NCBI GenBank assembly: GCA_023525715.1
Contig: CM042014.1
Coordinates: 26,003,904 to 26,067,903 of the forward strand
DNA from: Cichorium intybus
Taxonomy: Eukaryota > Streptophyta > Magnoliopsida > Asterales > Asteraceae
DNA length: 64,000 nt
Direction of reading: 5' to 3'
Below, one piece after another: positions 11,913-23,512 of this stretch (position 1 is the stretch's first letter; each line of letters begins with the position of its first letter). The notes beneath the pieces are model-generated. The model was not told where the DNA came from and ran no database searches. It worked only from the letters and a program-made list of their open reading frames with translations. Made by a program: the position numbers and the translations under genes.

Positions 11913-12689
11913 GGACGTGTTCGGTTCGCAAAATATTTTGAAAAGAATTTGAATTTATCATCCGTTTGGTTAACATTGAATGAAATGAAATTTTTCGATA
12001 GTTTTTGTTTTGTTTGCAATTTTATCAAAGAGAATTAACATATAAAATCTAGTAAAATATGACCAAAATATCGTTGATTTTGTATATTCTTTTTGTAATC
12101 ATAAAAATAAAGAAACTTAATCATGAATCTATATCTTTTAAAACTCATTTATATTAAGTGAATTACTCAAATTACTAATATATGAAATGATCAACATATG
12201 ATAACAACCAATTAAATATATTTAGGAAACAAAATGTTTCCTCATCAATATAAAAGTAAAACATAAGATTACAAATATTGAAATAAGAGGGAAATGGGTG
12301 GGAAGGAGGAATAATCATTAAAATGGAATATGGACAAAATATAATACATATTACTTACTATACACATAAACATGCATTAACAATCACAAACATACGGAAA
12401 ATTTAGTTTGAAGAAGACATCAAGGATATTGAATGACTTTTTGATATAAAATGGTTGAAAGGGTAATTTTATCTTTGTAACACATATTATGAATGGTATT
12501 TAGATTTTTTAGCTTTATCTCAAGGAAGGATAAATTCCTTAAGTACAAAATTTAACCGTTTATCGTTTCCAAAAAAGGTACCAAATTTCGTATTCAATTC
12601 TTTTGATTTGTACCAAACACGTCATTGACGAAATCTTTCATTTTCCAATTCATTCAAATTACTTTGGAATCCATAAGCCAAATACGACC
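11913..12689. mobile_element. PIF/Harbinger-like non-autonomous element
   Basis: The left end GGACGTGTTCGGTT and the inverted right end GGTCGTATTTGGCT form imperfect terminal inverted repeats. TTA flanks both sides (11910-11912 and 12690-12692), the 3-bp TSD expected for PIF/Harbinger. It is 777 bp long and non-coding. Its right TSD overlaps the first bases of the TSD of the next element, so the two insertions abut. Confidence 0.6.
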
Positions 12690-12699
12690 TTAAAATTTA

Positions 12700-14122
12700 G
12701 GGATACTTTCATATATACCCCAAATAAAGAGCTAAATATCATATTTGCCCTATCCATAATTTAAATATCGTATTTGCCATAAATAAATATTCAAAATATG
12801 ATATTTGCCCTAAACTTTTTTTAAACATTTTTTTAATCATTATTTTTTATCAAATGACTATTATACCCTAATTATAGATTTATGTTGAAAATATCATATA
12901 TATACCCTTTAGGTTTAAAATATCACATATAATCTTTAACTTGTGAAAAAAAATTCTTATATGAAAATTAGGAAATAATTGACTTATATCACCAATTTCA
13001 TATATTAACTTGTACACTTCACCAGGAGCCGATCAACAAGTTCATATATCAAGCTTGTACACTTCACATAACAGAGGAATATAGGAATATAGGAATATAG
13101 GAATCAGCAGGAAGCTGGCCCGCAAAACAAACAAAGGATACAGTAAAGGAGAATATACAAATCACTATACATATCAAGGGTAAAACAAAGTAAACTATAG
13201 CTAAAGAACATAAGCAAGGGCAAAATCGTCCAACATTTGAAGCCTTGGTATATAAGCAGTGTTAAACAACATAAGCCAGGGCAAAATCGTCAAGCACCAC
13301 CCAAACTATAGATTAAATGAATTATGGATATGTATAGTCTTTAAGTAAAACATCGGCCATGACCTTCATAGAGCCTTACACAACTGAAACCTGTTGTTCC
13401 ATTCAAATGTTACAATACAACAAGAACACTTTGTTGCAATCAGCAAAACAGCAAAACAAGTTGTTCCAATAAGAGCTTCCAATACAGCAAAACAAGTTTT
13501 AATTAACAAAATCACCAAGAACACGTTGTTGCAATCAACAAAAATAAAAAACAAAATCAGCAAACTGATTCTAATAGAACATATACAATTAATCAACAAA
13601 CCAATTCCAAGAAATCGAGTAGCATTTATCGGTGCTATACAGGTATTTACGAACCTAATCATGAAATCTGGAAACCAAGAAATCAATTCCAATAAAATCA
13701 GCAAACCGATTCCAACAGAACATATCCAAGAAATCAGCAAACCGATTCCAATAAATCAAGAACCAAGAAATCGACTAACATTTACCGGTAGCATACATGT
13801 ATTTACGAACCTGATCACGAAATTAGGAAACCAAGAATTCGATCCAATACAGTCGCTAAATATGGACGGCTTCACGTCACCGGTACCCGCGACAAACGGC
13901 TTTACATTGATGAGGTTGTGTCTATTGGCTTTCATGCTGAAATCGAGAACCACCAATGGTATATTGAAGAAGGGTGTTATGATCAGTGTTTTTTGTTTTG
14001 GAATTAAAATGTTTTTTAAATAATCAGAAAATATTTAAAATACAATTTATAATATCTAAAAAATAGATTAGGGTTATATGTGATATTTATCTTTTTATAT
14101 AGGGTATATATGAAATTATCCC
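12700..14122. mobile_element. Non-autonomous MULE with exact 9-bp TSD
   Basis: Both ends start GGGATA(A/C)TTTCATATATACCC when read inward, and inverted similarity continues for ~55 bases through AAATATCA(T/C)AT. The 9-mer TAAAATTTA flanks both ends (12691-12699 and 14123-14131), the TSD size expected for Mutator. No transposase is present. The interior carries a 209-codon open frame, described separately. TIRs of this length with a 9-bp TSD make the class assignment strong. Confidence 0.85.
13394..14023 (+). CDS. Unrecognised 209-aa open frame inside the MULE
   Basis: I do not recognise this protein. The frame has an internal duplication: a segment containing EHIQ..(N/S)KPI, then PRNR, FIG/FTGSI.VFTNLI and GNQE occurs twice, at about residues 62-99 and 109-148. 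It is rich in Lys, Ile and Asn with no signal peptide, membrane segment or catalytic motif. The antisense strand is also largely open (13740-13366 and 13956-13756), so the true coding strand, if any, is uncertain. It could be a captured host fragment, a duplicated MULE interior, or chance openness in repeated sequence. Confidence 0.2.
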   Translation: MFHSNVTIQQEHFVAISKTAKQVVPIRASNTAKQVLINKITKNTLLQSTKIKNKISKLILIEHIQLINKPIPRNRVAFIGAIQVFTNLIMKSGNQEINSNKISKPIPTEHIQEISKPIPINQEPRNRLTFTGSIHVFTNLITKLGNQEFDPIQSLNMDGFTSPVPATNGFTLMRLCLLAFMLKSRTTNGILKKGVMISVFCFGIKMFFK

Positions 14123-14142
14123 TAAAATTTATATATGAACCT

Positions 14143-14148
14143 AACTAG

Positions 14149-14213
<65 letters not shown>
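14143..14213. repeat. TA dinucleotide microsatellite
   Basis: About 70 bp of uninterrupted AT repeat directly left of the Helitron 3' end; it is the left half of a TA tract split by that Helitron. Confidence 0.95.
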
Positions 14214-15167
<954 letters not shown>

Positions 15168-15335
15168 TAGAACTAGGTTATATTGCGGACAACAGTTATT
15201 GTGACACCCTGCAGACAGACAGTGCTATTTTGTGATAAATGAATATTAGAATATGTTTTTTTGGTAATATTAATACTAAACAAACATATTTTCATAAAAT
15301 GAATTCTTATCTTATTTTTTAGGTTTTCAATTGAA

Positions 15336-15339
<4 letters not shown>

Positions 15340-15427
<88 letters not shown>
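15340..15427. repeat. TA microsatellite
   Basis: About 88 bp of pure AT repeat. The flanks show no inverted ends, so no inserted element is supported here. Confidence 0.95.
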
Positions 15428-15431
<4 letters not shown>

Positions 15432-15723
15432 CACTTAAAACTAAATTAGAATGTTAAGATTTATGTAATAATATTTCCTTAAAAGTTAATGCGTTGATAA
15501 ACTTTTGGGTTGATATGTGAAAAAGGTAAAGGAAAGTGAACGAAGCTTTATAAAAAGTATGGTTTGTACATGAGAAAGGTGAGACCGTCTTAATTGAATT
15601 TGACTTGAATATTAATTATATGATAAAACTTAAACGTCATAAAAATGGAGTTAAATACTTAAATGTATGAGTCTAATGACTTAGTTCAAAACATCATCGG
15701 TAATTTCTTTAGCTATTCACTAA

Positions 15724-16663
15724 TGTGCTGTTTGTTTTTTAAAATGAAAAATGTCTGCGGTCTGCGGACCACATCTGCAGAAGAAGAAGTCGACCAAACG
15801 TGTACAGTCTGCAGAAAAAATAGTGTTTGTTTTTTAAAGTCTGAAAACTGTTAAAATAAATTAAAATTTAAACAAACTATTTTTTTTCTAATTTAAAAGA
15901 CATTTTGAATAATGCTAATTTTACAACACTTAAATTAAACCACTGTTTGTACTTATAGGATCTTGAGTAAATTTTATTAGAGCTAATTTACATTGTTTTT
16001 ATTTCATATGATATTATTTGCACATGAAGTCCTATGAACACATCTATTAATTAACGAAAGCAAAACCTAAAGTAAATAGTAAATGGAGCATCAGAACAAA
16101 TTTACAATAATATTGAAAAAAATTGGAAATATTAAACAACAAATGAATGCTCCCAGCTTCTCAAATGCCGCATTTCATAAGAGGTCGACGGAATAATCGA
16201 TTTGAGGCTTATCATCTTCACGTACTCTTTGCCCATATTCCTCCGCCGGCAGCGATGAATTAAACAAGTTTTATTACCATGGAGAACGACGGCAGTCGGC
16301 GGCGTTGCGTTGCAGTTCGATGGCCGACGGCAGCACTGCAGTTCGATGACCGACGGTGACGCTGCATTGTAGGAGATCGACGGTGGGCTGCGCTAGAGGA
16401 GGTTGCTCGCAGGGCTGGAAAGGAGTTATGCATGCTAAAAGCGGGATGAAAAGAAAAGAACGGATTTTTTTCTTGGACTTTAGTTCGGCAGAGTTTAAAA
16501 GTGTTCAAAAGTGGTGTATCCAAGTTTTTTTTCAAGTAGAGGAGGTGTAGACCTTTTAAGGTCTGCGGTTTTCTAAAAAACAAACGGTCTGCAAACGAGA
16601 TGTATGTCCGCCCGCAGACAAAAGTGGCCAAAAAGCTCTTCTAATAAAAAACAAACAGCCCCT
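15724..16663. mobile_element. PIF/Harbinger-like element with GC-rich cargo
   Basis: The left end TGTGCTGTTTGTTTTTT and inverted right end GGGGCTGTTTGTTTTTT match, and TAA flanks both sides (15721-15723, 16664-16666), fitting a PIF/Harbinger TSD. Subterminal copies of GTCTGCGG/CTGCAGAC occur in both arms. The middle (~16180-16420) is distinctly GC-rich with repeated GCAGTTCGATG(G/A)CCGACGG, unlike its surroundings, and may be captured host DNA. No transposase frame is present. Confidence 0.6.
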
Positions 16664-16666
16664 AAA

Positions 16667-17433
16667 TATCATATTTGGATGTGAGTAGAGTAATTATATT
16701 TGAAAGTCCAACGTTATATTTTATTTGTCACAATTAATTGATAAATTGTTTAATTTTTCAAGTTTTTTAAATTGTTATATTTAAAAAGATACAAAATAGT
16801 TTTTAAGTTAGTTTTTAAAAACCTACTTGAACCGACGTGTCAACTATCTTATTAACATTTTATAGAATTTTTCTAGATATATCTTTAATAAATTATAAAA
16901 ACTCATTTTTACGTATCCTTTTATGTCATTTTAATCTTATAACTAGCTTATCAGCTAGTTTTTACCAACTTTAATTTTGTTCACCTAACAGCTAGATTAT
17001 TAGCTAACAACTATTTTTCAACTATCATGTAGTTTATCAACTATAAACATAGTCTAACGCTATGTTTGATGCACTAGCTGGAAAACTAGATTTTAACGTA
17101 TAAGCTAGCTTATCGACAAGCTATTTCAATGTAGTTTATCAAAAAGACAACTTATAAGCTATATTAGTGGTCTTATCAAACACTAAATTACAATAAACTA
17201 GCTTATTTCTGCCAAACAAAAGCTAAGTATTATTACATGACCATGCTTTCATCCATTCATAACAAAATGATCATCGACTTTGCTAAATAAAATCTCGTGA
17301 AATCTATGAAAAAACATTTCTCTATTACTTGATCTCTCGAATTAAATGCGAGATGTATTTATTATGCAAACATATTTTATGTCTAACATGTAGTCAATTT
17401 TCTGCTTTAATACTTCGAGAATTTGCAAAGTGC
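16667..17433. mobile_element. Cluster of small MITE-like sequences
   Basis: 16840-17055 contains TTTTATGTCATTTTAAT, CTAGTTTTTACCAA and ends AAACATAGTCTAA; the same ordered blocks recur at 62990-63122, so this is a dispersed family. A second palindrome-rich unit follows (17056-17215) with GCTATGTTTGATGCACTAG facing TCTTATCAAACACTAAATT. Borders are approximate. Confidence 0.45.
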
Positions 17434-17438
17434 ACTAA

Positions 17439-18114
17439 TGTTGAGTAAGGTAAAGACTAATCATCTGAAGCCACATCTTCAGACTGATCCGCAGTCGGAC
17501 TATATCCGAGGTTAAGCGTTCAAGCTTATCCGCATTGGTGGAGTAGCCTTAGTCTGCAGTTCGCACTGCTGTCCGGAGTTAGTTGATCCAGAGTGTACAC
17601 TACTCTCCGGAGTCAGTTGATCCGGAGTGCACATTGTTGTCCGGAGTCAGCTCTGTCTGGAGAGGAGTTCACTTCGCAACCAACTAGTTGCAAACTTCTC
17701 AACTGATGGTGTTAGATCGCAACATAGGTACACGACATGCTATTTACAGATCTAGTGCACGGGCCCAGGCCCAGGCCTTTTAGTTCAACCATCACTATAA
17801 ATATATTCGTTTAGTGTAAACCTTAATTATGATGTGACAGTGATAGTGAGTCGTCATCAAGAGTGCAGTTATTACCTTTAAAAAGTGTATAACATTCATT
17901 AATAAAAATCTTTCTAGTTTGCACAATAGACGTAGCTTGATTCATGATCAAGTAAACCACTCTAAATCTCTGCGTTGAATCTTGTTTCTTGTTTCTTCTA
18001 GTATTTCTTGTTGCAACAATTTATTGGTTGTGTGTACTTGTCAAAGATCTGTTTATGCTTGTTCTTGGTCTTGTGATGTTTGAAGTTTATTGATCTCGTA
18101 TTGTTATCCCAACA
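17439..18114 (+). mobile_element. Ty1-copia LTR (5' LTR of a truncated element)
   Basis: It starts TGTTGAGTAAGG and ends TATCCCAACA, with the TGTTG/CAACA ends typical of copia LTRs, and is followed by a primer-binding site. ACTATAAATATATTC near 17804 is a plausible LTR promoter TATA box. Repeats of (T)CCGGAGT(C/T)AG at 17570-17660 may be enhancer units. No gag-pol or 3' LTR follows, so the element is truncated. Confidence 0.75.
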
Positions 18115-18118
18115 GTCC

Positions 18119-18130
18119 GATATCAGAGCT
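18119..18130 (+). other. Primer-binding site, initiator Met tRNA
   Basis: GATATCAGAGCT lies four bases after the LTR end. It is one change from TGGTATCAGAGC, the usual plant copia site complementary to the 3' end of initiator tRNA-Met. Confidence 0.75.
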
Positions 18131-18700
18131 ATGCATAAAGAAAGGAAGATGAAGATTGACAAATTTTTGAGATTAGATTTTCAATTCCTTAACTGATGTA
18201 TACTTCAAATATTTGAGATTGAAGTTAAAAAGACTCGACTTTAGTAAGAGACGATATCAAAGATGAGTGATGTTTAGTTGACGAGTGATGTTTCAATTCC
18301 TTAACAACTTAACTGATGTATACTAGTTGTATACTTCAAGTTTCTGAGATTGGGCTGTTAACAGCAGGAAGAGATAGCATGAGAGACTAATCAGGAGAGG
18401 GTGAGAGAGTGGAGACAATACCTGTGTCTGTGTGGCTATGTCGAGTGGGCGGTGGCTGCCGACCGGTGACCGAATTAAGCGGACGAGAGAGTGAGAAAGA
18501 CGGTTGCGACTGGAATTTTAGAGCAATGGCTGACGAGGAGGAGTGGAGGACTACCGATTTGGATGAATTTGAGAGACTAATCGGGAATTAGGTCAAACTC
18601 GTAAGGAATAGAAAATAGAAATCCCGTTCAATGCTCATTATTTTCCTTTTATTTTATATTATTTAATTAATATAAAAATTATATAATTCTTTAAATATGA
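18131..18700. other. Copia leader remnant and unassigned sequence
   Basis: Bases 18170-18345 contain a diverged direct duplication (TTCAATTCCTTAAC...GATGTATACT). A 60-codon frame at 18409-18591 is more GC-rich than its surroundings but has no recognisable motif. Confidence 0.35.
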
Positions 18701-18702
18701 GG

Positions 18703-18892
18703 TAGCGGTGTATTTGCTCAATGCGGTGCGGTTATTTCGGTTCATTATATTCTCTATAACCGCACCGCATCGATTTTTTTCGGTTATTTAAATCATTAAA
18801 ACCGTACTATCGGTTATTCTTTCGGTTGCGGTTAATCGGTTTCGGTTTTTGCGGTTTTTTTAACTGTGTGGTTCGGTTTTTATTCACCCCTA
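18703..18892. mobile_element. hAT-like MITE
   Basis: It has GCGGTG...GGTGCGGTTATTTCGGTT on the left and GGTTCGGTTTTTATTCACCCCTA on the right, the CACCCCTA terminus and GGTTCGG interior being common in plant hAT MITEs. No clear 8-bp TSD was found, so the borders are uncertain. Confidence 0.45.
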
Positions 18893-19421
18893 ATGAAAGC
18901 TATCAAAATATGGTTTAGGAGGGTGGGCCCACATTAACAAACATAATACAAAGTTTGATAAAGATAAAAGTTAAGGATAAAATAGTAACTTCACATCTAT
19001 CTAACATAACATAAAGAGTCTCAATGATGAGGTCTTAATTTAAAACGAATTCAAACTATAAAAAGATGAAATTGATGATAAAAAACTTTCAAGGATCCAA
19101 TCTATAATTTTCATATACACATAGGAACCATGTTCGTAAATTACTCTAAATTTCATAATGTTATTTAACGTTCCAATTATAATAATTTCAAATCATATAA
19201 TTTTGTTTTAGCTGAAGAATTGATGATAATATATGTTTAATTATTATGCAGATTATATAATATTAGTAGAATTTATATGTCAAAAAAGCCTGTGAATATT
19301 TTACAGAGTGAAATTGATTATGTGTGAAAGGTTACTTTTTTAGGCCGTAGAAAGTGCAAGCAAGATTTTGTTTCTAGTGTACTAAACCCCACGCGGCCCA
19401 AATGCCCTCACGTTCCCCTGC

Positions 19422-19429
19422 CTATAAAT
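19422..19429 (+). promoter_or_regulatory. TATA box of the DUF1645 gene
   Basis: CTATAAAT lies 99 bases before the ATG at 19528, so transcription should start near 19455. An in-frame ATG at 19402 lies upstream of this TATA box and is therefore unlikely to be the start. Confidence 0.7.
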
Positions 19430-19527
19430 TATCCTGCTACCAAATCCTTCTCTCATTCAGCTGTCCTCTGCATTCCAAAATCCAAAGATACTTTTCATCA
19501 CTTCTTGGGATTTCTGCTACCACAAAA

Positions 19528-20319
19528 ATGCAACAACAGGGACAAATAGATGATCTAGGGTTCTGTCCAAGCTTTAATTGCTACTCCTCTGATAGTCTAG
19601 CCTCCACCGCCGCGGCCAAAGTGAGCAACCAATTACAGCAAGAACTGGCCGCTCGATTTCATGATGTTGGTGAAGAGGATTTCGAGTTCTCAATTGTGCT
19701 TGGCGACGAAGAAATTTCAGTCCAAGATACCGCCTCCGAAGACCGGGCGGTTTTTCCTCTTTTCAACCGTGATCTACTGATTAACTGTGAAGCTGTACAA
19801 GGAAAAGCTGACGACGAAGGAGATGCATGTTCGGATTCGCTGGCCAAATTGTTCATCAGCGAACGTGAACGGGAACGGGAAGGATCCGCGTCTTCGTCGT
19901 CATCAGAAGCCGACGAATCAGATAGTGAGCTCCCTGGAGTGTTCTGTGTGTGGAGACCTAAAATGGATATCGGATCATCGCCTATTAGCAGATGTAAAAA
20001 GAGCAGTTCCACCGGATCGGGATCGAAACGGTGGAGAATCAGAGATTTGCTCCGGCGGAGCAACAGCGAAGGGAAGGAGCCGATGGTGTTGTTGACTCAT
20101 AAAAAGGTGGAGACTCCCAAACAAAAACGGAGTTCCGGTGAAGTCGCCATAGTTGCCAGCAAATCGAAACCGTCAACTCCGTCCTTTCACGAATTGTTCT
20201 ACGTGCAACAACGAGCTAAAAGCGAAGGCGGTCAGAGGAAATCGTATCTACCTTACAGACAAGGTCTAGTAGGGTTCTTCTCAAATGTCAACAGCAAGGG
20301 GAAGAAATCCCCATTCTAA
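19528..20319 (+). CDS. DUF1645 family protein
   Basis: Single-exon gene for a 263-aa protein of the plant-only DUF1645 family. Family motifs occur in order: FEFSI near residue 52, AVFPLFNRDLL at ~74-84, GVFCVWRP at ~137-144, CKKSSSTGS followed by KRWRIRDLLRRSNSEGK at ~156-183, and the C-terminal LFYVQQRAKSEGG...RKSYLPYRQGLVGFF at ~223-251. An acidic, Ser-rich stretch with SEREREREGS lies at 111-135. No signal peptide or membrane segment is seen. Biochemical function is unknown; rice OsSGL, a DUF1645 protein, affects grain length and stress tolerance. The open frame extends 42 codons upstream, but those precede or overlap the TATA region and lack family similarity, so I chose the ATG in CACAAAAATG. 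Confidence 0.9.
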   Translation: MQQQGQIDDLGFCPSFNCYSSDSLASTAAAKVSNQLQQELAARFHDVGEEDFEFSIVLGDEEISVQDTASEDRAVFPLFNRDLLINCEAVQGKADDEGDACSDSLAKLFISEREREREGSASSSSSEADESDSELPGVFCVWRPKMDIGSSPISRCKKSSSTGSGSKRWRIRDLLRRSNSEGKEPMVLLTHKKVETPKQKRSSGEVAIVASKSKPSTPSFHELFYVQQRAKSEGGQRKSYLPYRQGLVGFFSNVNSKGKKSPF

Positions 20320-20458
20320 CTTATATCATCAAACCCAATTTTGTTTCCCTTTCAAGATAATCTGTTCTTGTAACACATGGATTCCAATCTTACATATTGT
20401 ACATGTTTTCAATCAGATTTTTTCCTTTTTGCAGATACAAAAACAATACGTATAGTAT

Positions 20459-20464
20459 AATAAA
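20459..20464 (+). terminator. Poly(A) signal of the DUF1645 gene
   Basis: AATAAA lies 140 bases after the stop codon, preceded by T-rich and TTGTA-rich sequence typical of plant 3' ends. Confidence 0.5.
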
Positions 20465-20913
20465 TTCATATTAATATATACGTGCATCTTGTTAAAATAG
20501 TTATCGGTATTTTTATTAGAAAAATACAATATTCGAAACACATTTTTTTTAACGGCATTCGAAAACACATTTACTCATCTTAAGCATGCTTTTAATTAGA
20601 AAATGCAACTGGTGAGGCAATTACTTTTCCCAGATTTTATGGAAAAACGTGGTATAATTTATTGTGCATTCTTTAGTAGTTGGAAATGCCTACTAAAATA
20701 CACAAGTTGCTGTACATAGTTAAAGATTAATCAGTTAATAATATTAATAAGCCATCAAAGCTCAAAGAGTCATGCATACCATCATTTGCAGCTAATAATG
20801 ACATTAATTAAGGTTGTTGAAATGATTTTTGAGAGTATAAAGGACAAAAAATCATGTCCATATGTGTATGTATAATCATAAAGTTAAAATATAATCATTC
20901 GGTATATTACGAA

Positions 20914-21086
20914 ATGGGTGCTACTATAGATACACCCCATATACATCTTTTAACAAAAGTCAACTATTTTGAACCAATTATATCTTATTTATACGGAAAA
21001 CAATGCAGTTTTAACCAATAAAAAAAGTTGACTTACATTTAGGGTGTATATGAAGTATAATTGGGGTGTTTATTTGGTGTTTCCCA
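20914..21086. mobile_element. Small MITE-like inverted repeat
   Basis: Both ends read inward as ATGGG...ACACCCCA...ATAC, giving an imperfect inverted repeat of ~45 bases around a 173-bp unit. It is non-coding and has no clear TSD. Confidence 0.45.
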
Positions 21087-21176
21087 TACATAAGTACAAA
21101 TTGATGTTAGTTTACATAATGGAATAATGCGAATCACCTACTTCTTTAACAAAATATATGTATATAATAAAAGAGT

Positions 21177-21338
21177 AATTGTATTGCTTCCTATATTTTG
21201 TTCCTACTCACATTCTTACCAATGTTAAATTATGACAAGTGTCATATTTAATAAAAATAATAATATTTAAATACACATGTCATGATATCATATGAGTAGG
21301 AATATGGGTAGGAATAAAAGGTAGGAACAAATATAATT
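21177..21338. mobile_element. Small MITE with 31-bp inverted ends
   Basis: Left AATTGTATTGCTTCC...TTCCTAC and inverted right AATTATATTTGTTCC...TTCCTAC align over ~31 bases. The unit is 162 bp with a Stowaway/Tourist-like size, but no definite TSD was identified. Confidence 0.5.
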
Positions 21339-22351
21339 TCTCATAATAAAAATAAAAACAAAACAATGTAAAAACAAGTCGGGTTTTTAACGTTTTTGAG
21401 CATTTCAATGGTAGAATCCAACTGGATACCGGATGCTCATGCGATTTTCCGGGATCTTCCGCGCCATTTTCTTTCCCTATTTTAGATTTTATGTTTGAAT
21501 AAATTTTATTCTATTATTTGTTTTTTCCCCTTCAAATAACGCTTTCACATTTCCGCCTTTATCCACTATATTGACTTATTTTTTAAATATTTCTTTAGTT
21601 TGAAAGTAATGTAATATTTCAATCTGAATTGTTACCAAACGAATACAATACATTATTAATATGAAATTTCCAATCTAGTTTTCAGTTTTGTATTCATAGT
21701 AGTTAGTATAACATGTTTATAACCTTAATTTTTTTAAACACGTTTCTATACTTTGTTTTTGCTTACTGATAATTTTAATTATAAATATTTAATAGCTATG
21801 TTAATCACATGTTATTTGTATTTATAATTAAAGAACACCATTTGTCTTTATTTATAATTTAGGTAGAACAACACTTTGTTTATAGATGTGAATACAACTG
21901 ATGTTGTCCCTTCAACTTCCCTTTGCATTTTCTCATAATAATAAAAATGAAATCGATGAGTTACATAGTCCAAAGTATTGATTATTACAAAGAGAAAATG
22001 ATATATCAACTAACATTTATGTTATAATTCCGTATTGGATTTAATTTAAAATGCAATGAAGACGGTATTTAATTATATTCTATATGAAAATGTAAGCAAG
22101 TTATATATTTTTCTATTTTTGGTCATATCATAATACAAATGGGAATTAGAAATTAGTTCAACAACTATCAATGAATACACCAATTTTAAGATGCCATATC
22201 CAAAATGATACCCAAATGTAGTGCTCCATTTGTATGACGATCAAACTATTAAAGTGTGATACTATAAGTTTGATCTTGATATATAACCGTGCATCGCAGG
22301 AACATTGTGAAGCTATTTAAAAATGAAATAACGTTTTTCAGCAGACCTAAA
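21339..22351. other. AT-rich spacer, no gene seen
   Basis: No coding frame, repeat ends or regulatory signal I can support. Confidence 0.5.
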
Positions 22352-22873
22352 TACTGAATGAACATAAAACATGTTTTCTCATGATATGGTGTATAACATA
22401 TACAGAAAGGATTACAACAAACTAATCCTATAAACATGGAAAGAGAGTCTATATGAATATATAGTAAATGTATCTCTGATAGTCCCTTATAGTTGTATCG
22501 GGAGCTGGACATATGCTCAAACTGGACCGAAGCGTTTCAAAGTGTTGGCATGGAAGTCTCTTTGTGAAAATGTATGCACACTACTATGGTGATGGAACAT
22601 GTAGAACTCGAATATTGCCAACATAAACATTCTCTTGTACGAAATGTATATCAATTTCAACGTGTTGGTATGTTGGTGTTGGACGGGATTCTTAGATAGA
22701 TATACGACTGAAACGTTGTACACAATAAATGAAAGTAGCCTGGTGGACCGAGATGTGAAGTTCGAGCAAAATATTATGAAACCGGCTAGATTGACAACGG
22801 GTCCTTATACTCGGTTATGACGATGGAGTGTGAAATACTAGGTTGTCTTTTGGAAAACCATTATACTAAGTTG

Positions 22874-23086
22874 TTACTGAGATAGATGCAATACTGGATG
22901 TGAACTATAGAAATATGGACATCTCTCCCGGTCGACACTGGAATAGGCGGTGAGGTTGAGCCATGGAGATGTAGTAAGTCGCAAGCCGCTATCGACAGTG
23001 CCCTTAATATAGCGAAGCATGAGCTTTAAAAGGATGAGATGAGGCTTGCACGAAGCATGCATGACGAGACATACTTGTTGAACCAT
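22874..23086 (-). pseudogene. Copia RNase H region remnant
   Basis: The minus-strand frame contains LLKLMLRYIKGTVDSGLRL, matching the conserved LKRILRYIKGT-type motif between RT and RNase H of copia polyproteins. The surroundings are frameshifted. Confidence 0.6.
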
Positions 23087-23233
23087 ATATGTGATATCCA
23101 GGTCGGGTGAGTGTGAGATATTAAAGAGCGCCGATCAGACTATGCTAAATGGTGCCATTAGGAAGAAGAGCCCCAACAGTGGCCCTAAGTTTGGACGAGG
23201 TGTCTATGTGCATAATACTTTAATTGTGAGAAG

Positions 23234-23512
23234 TCATGGTGGCCCACTTAAGAATGTCACCAGCTTATTGGGCATGAGAAAAGAAAAGGCCTTTTTGCCA
23301 CGTTTAACCGAGATCCTCAAAAAATGATGTACAGCCCCGAGATCGGTCATAGCAAACTCCCGTAAGTGAGTAGTAATAGTGTTGCTTAAGATAGAAGAGT
23401 CGGAAATGACAAGGATAATGTTGTCAATATAAAGTAATAAGTATGCGGTATGTGAATCATGCCGATAAACAAAAAGTGAGTTGTCACATAAGCTACTGGG
23501 ACAAGTTCCCAC
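23234..23512 (-). pseudogene. Copia reverse transcriptase remnant
   Basis: The frame has SLFVYRHDSHTAYLLLYIDNIIL followed by LREFAMTDLGAVHHFL. The catalytic YVDD motif has become YIDN and later residues are altered, so polymerase activity is lost. Confidence 0.75.

Noticed and set aside
13366..13740. 124-codon hydrophobic frame on the minus strand
   Set aside because: It is antisense to the repeated open frame in the MULE; the hydrophobicity follows from complementing an Asn/Lys/Ile-rich stretch. No membrane-protein family was recognised.
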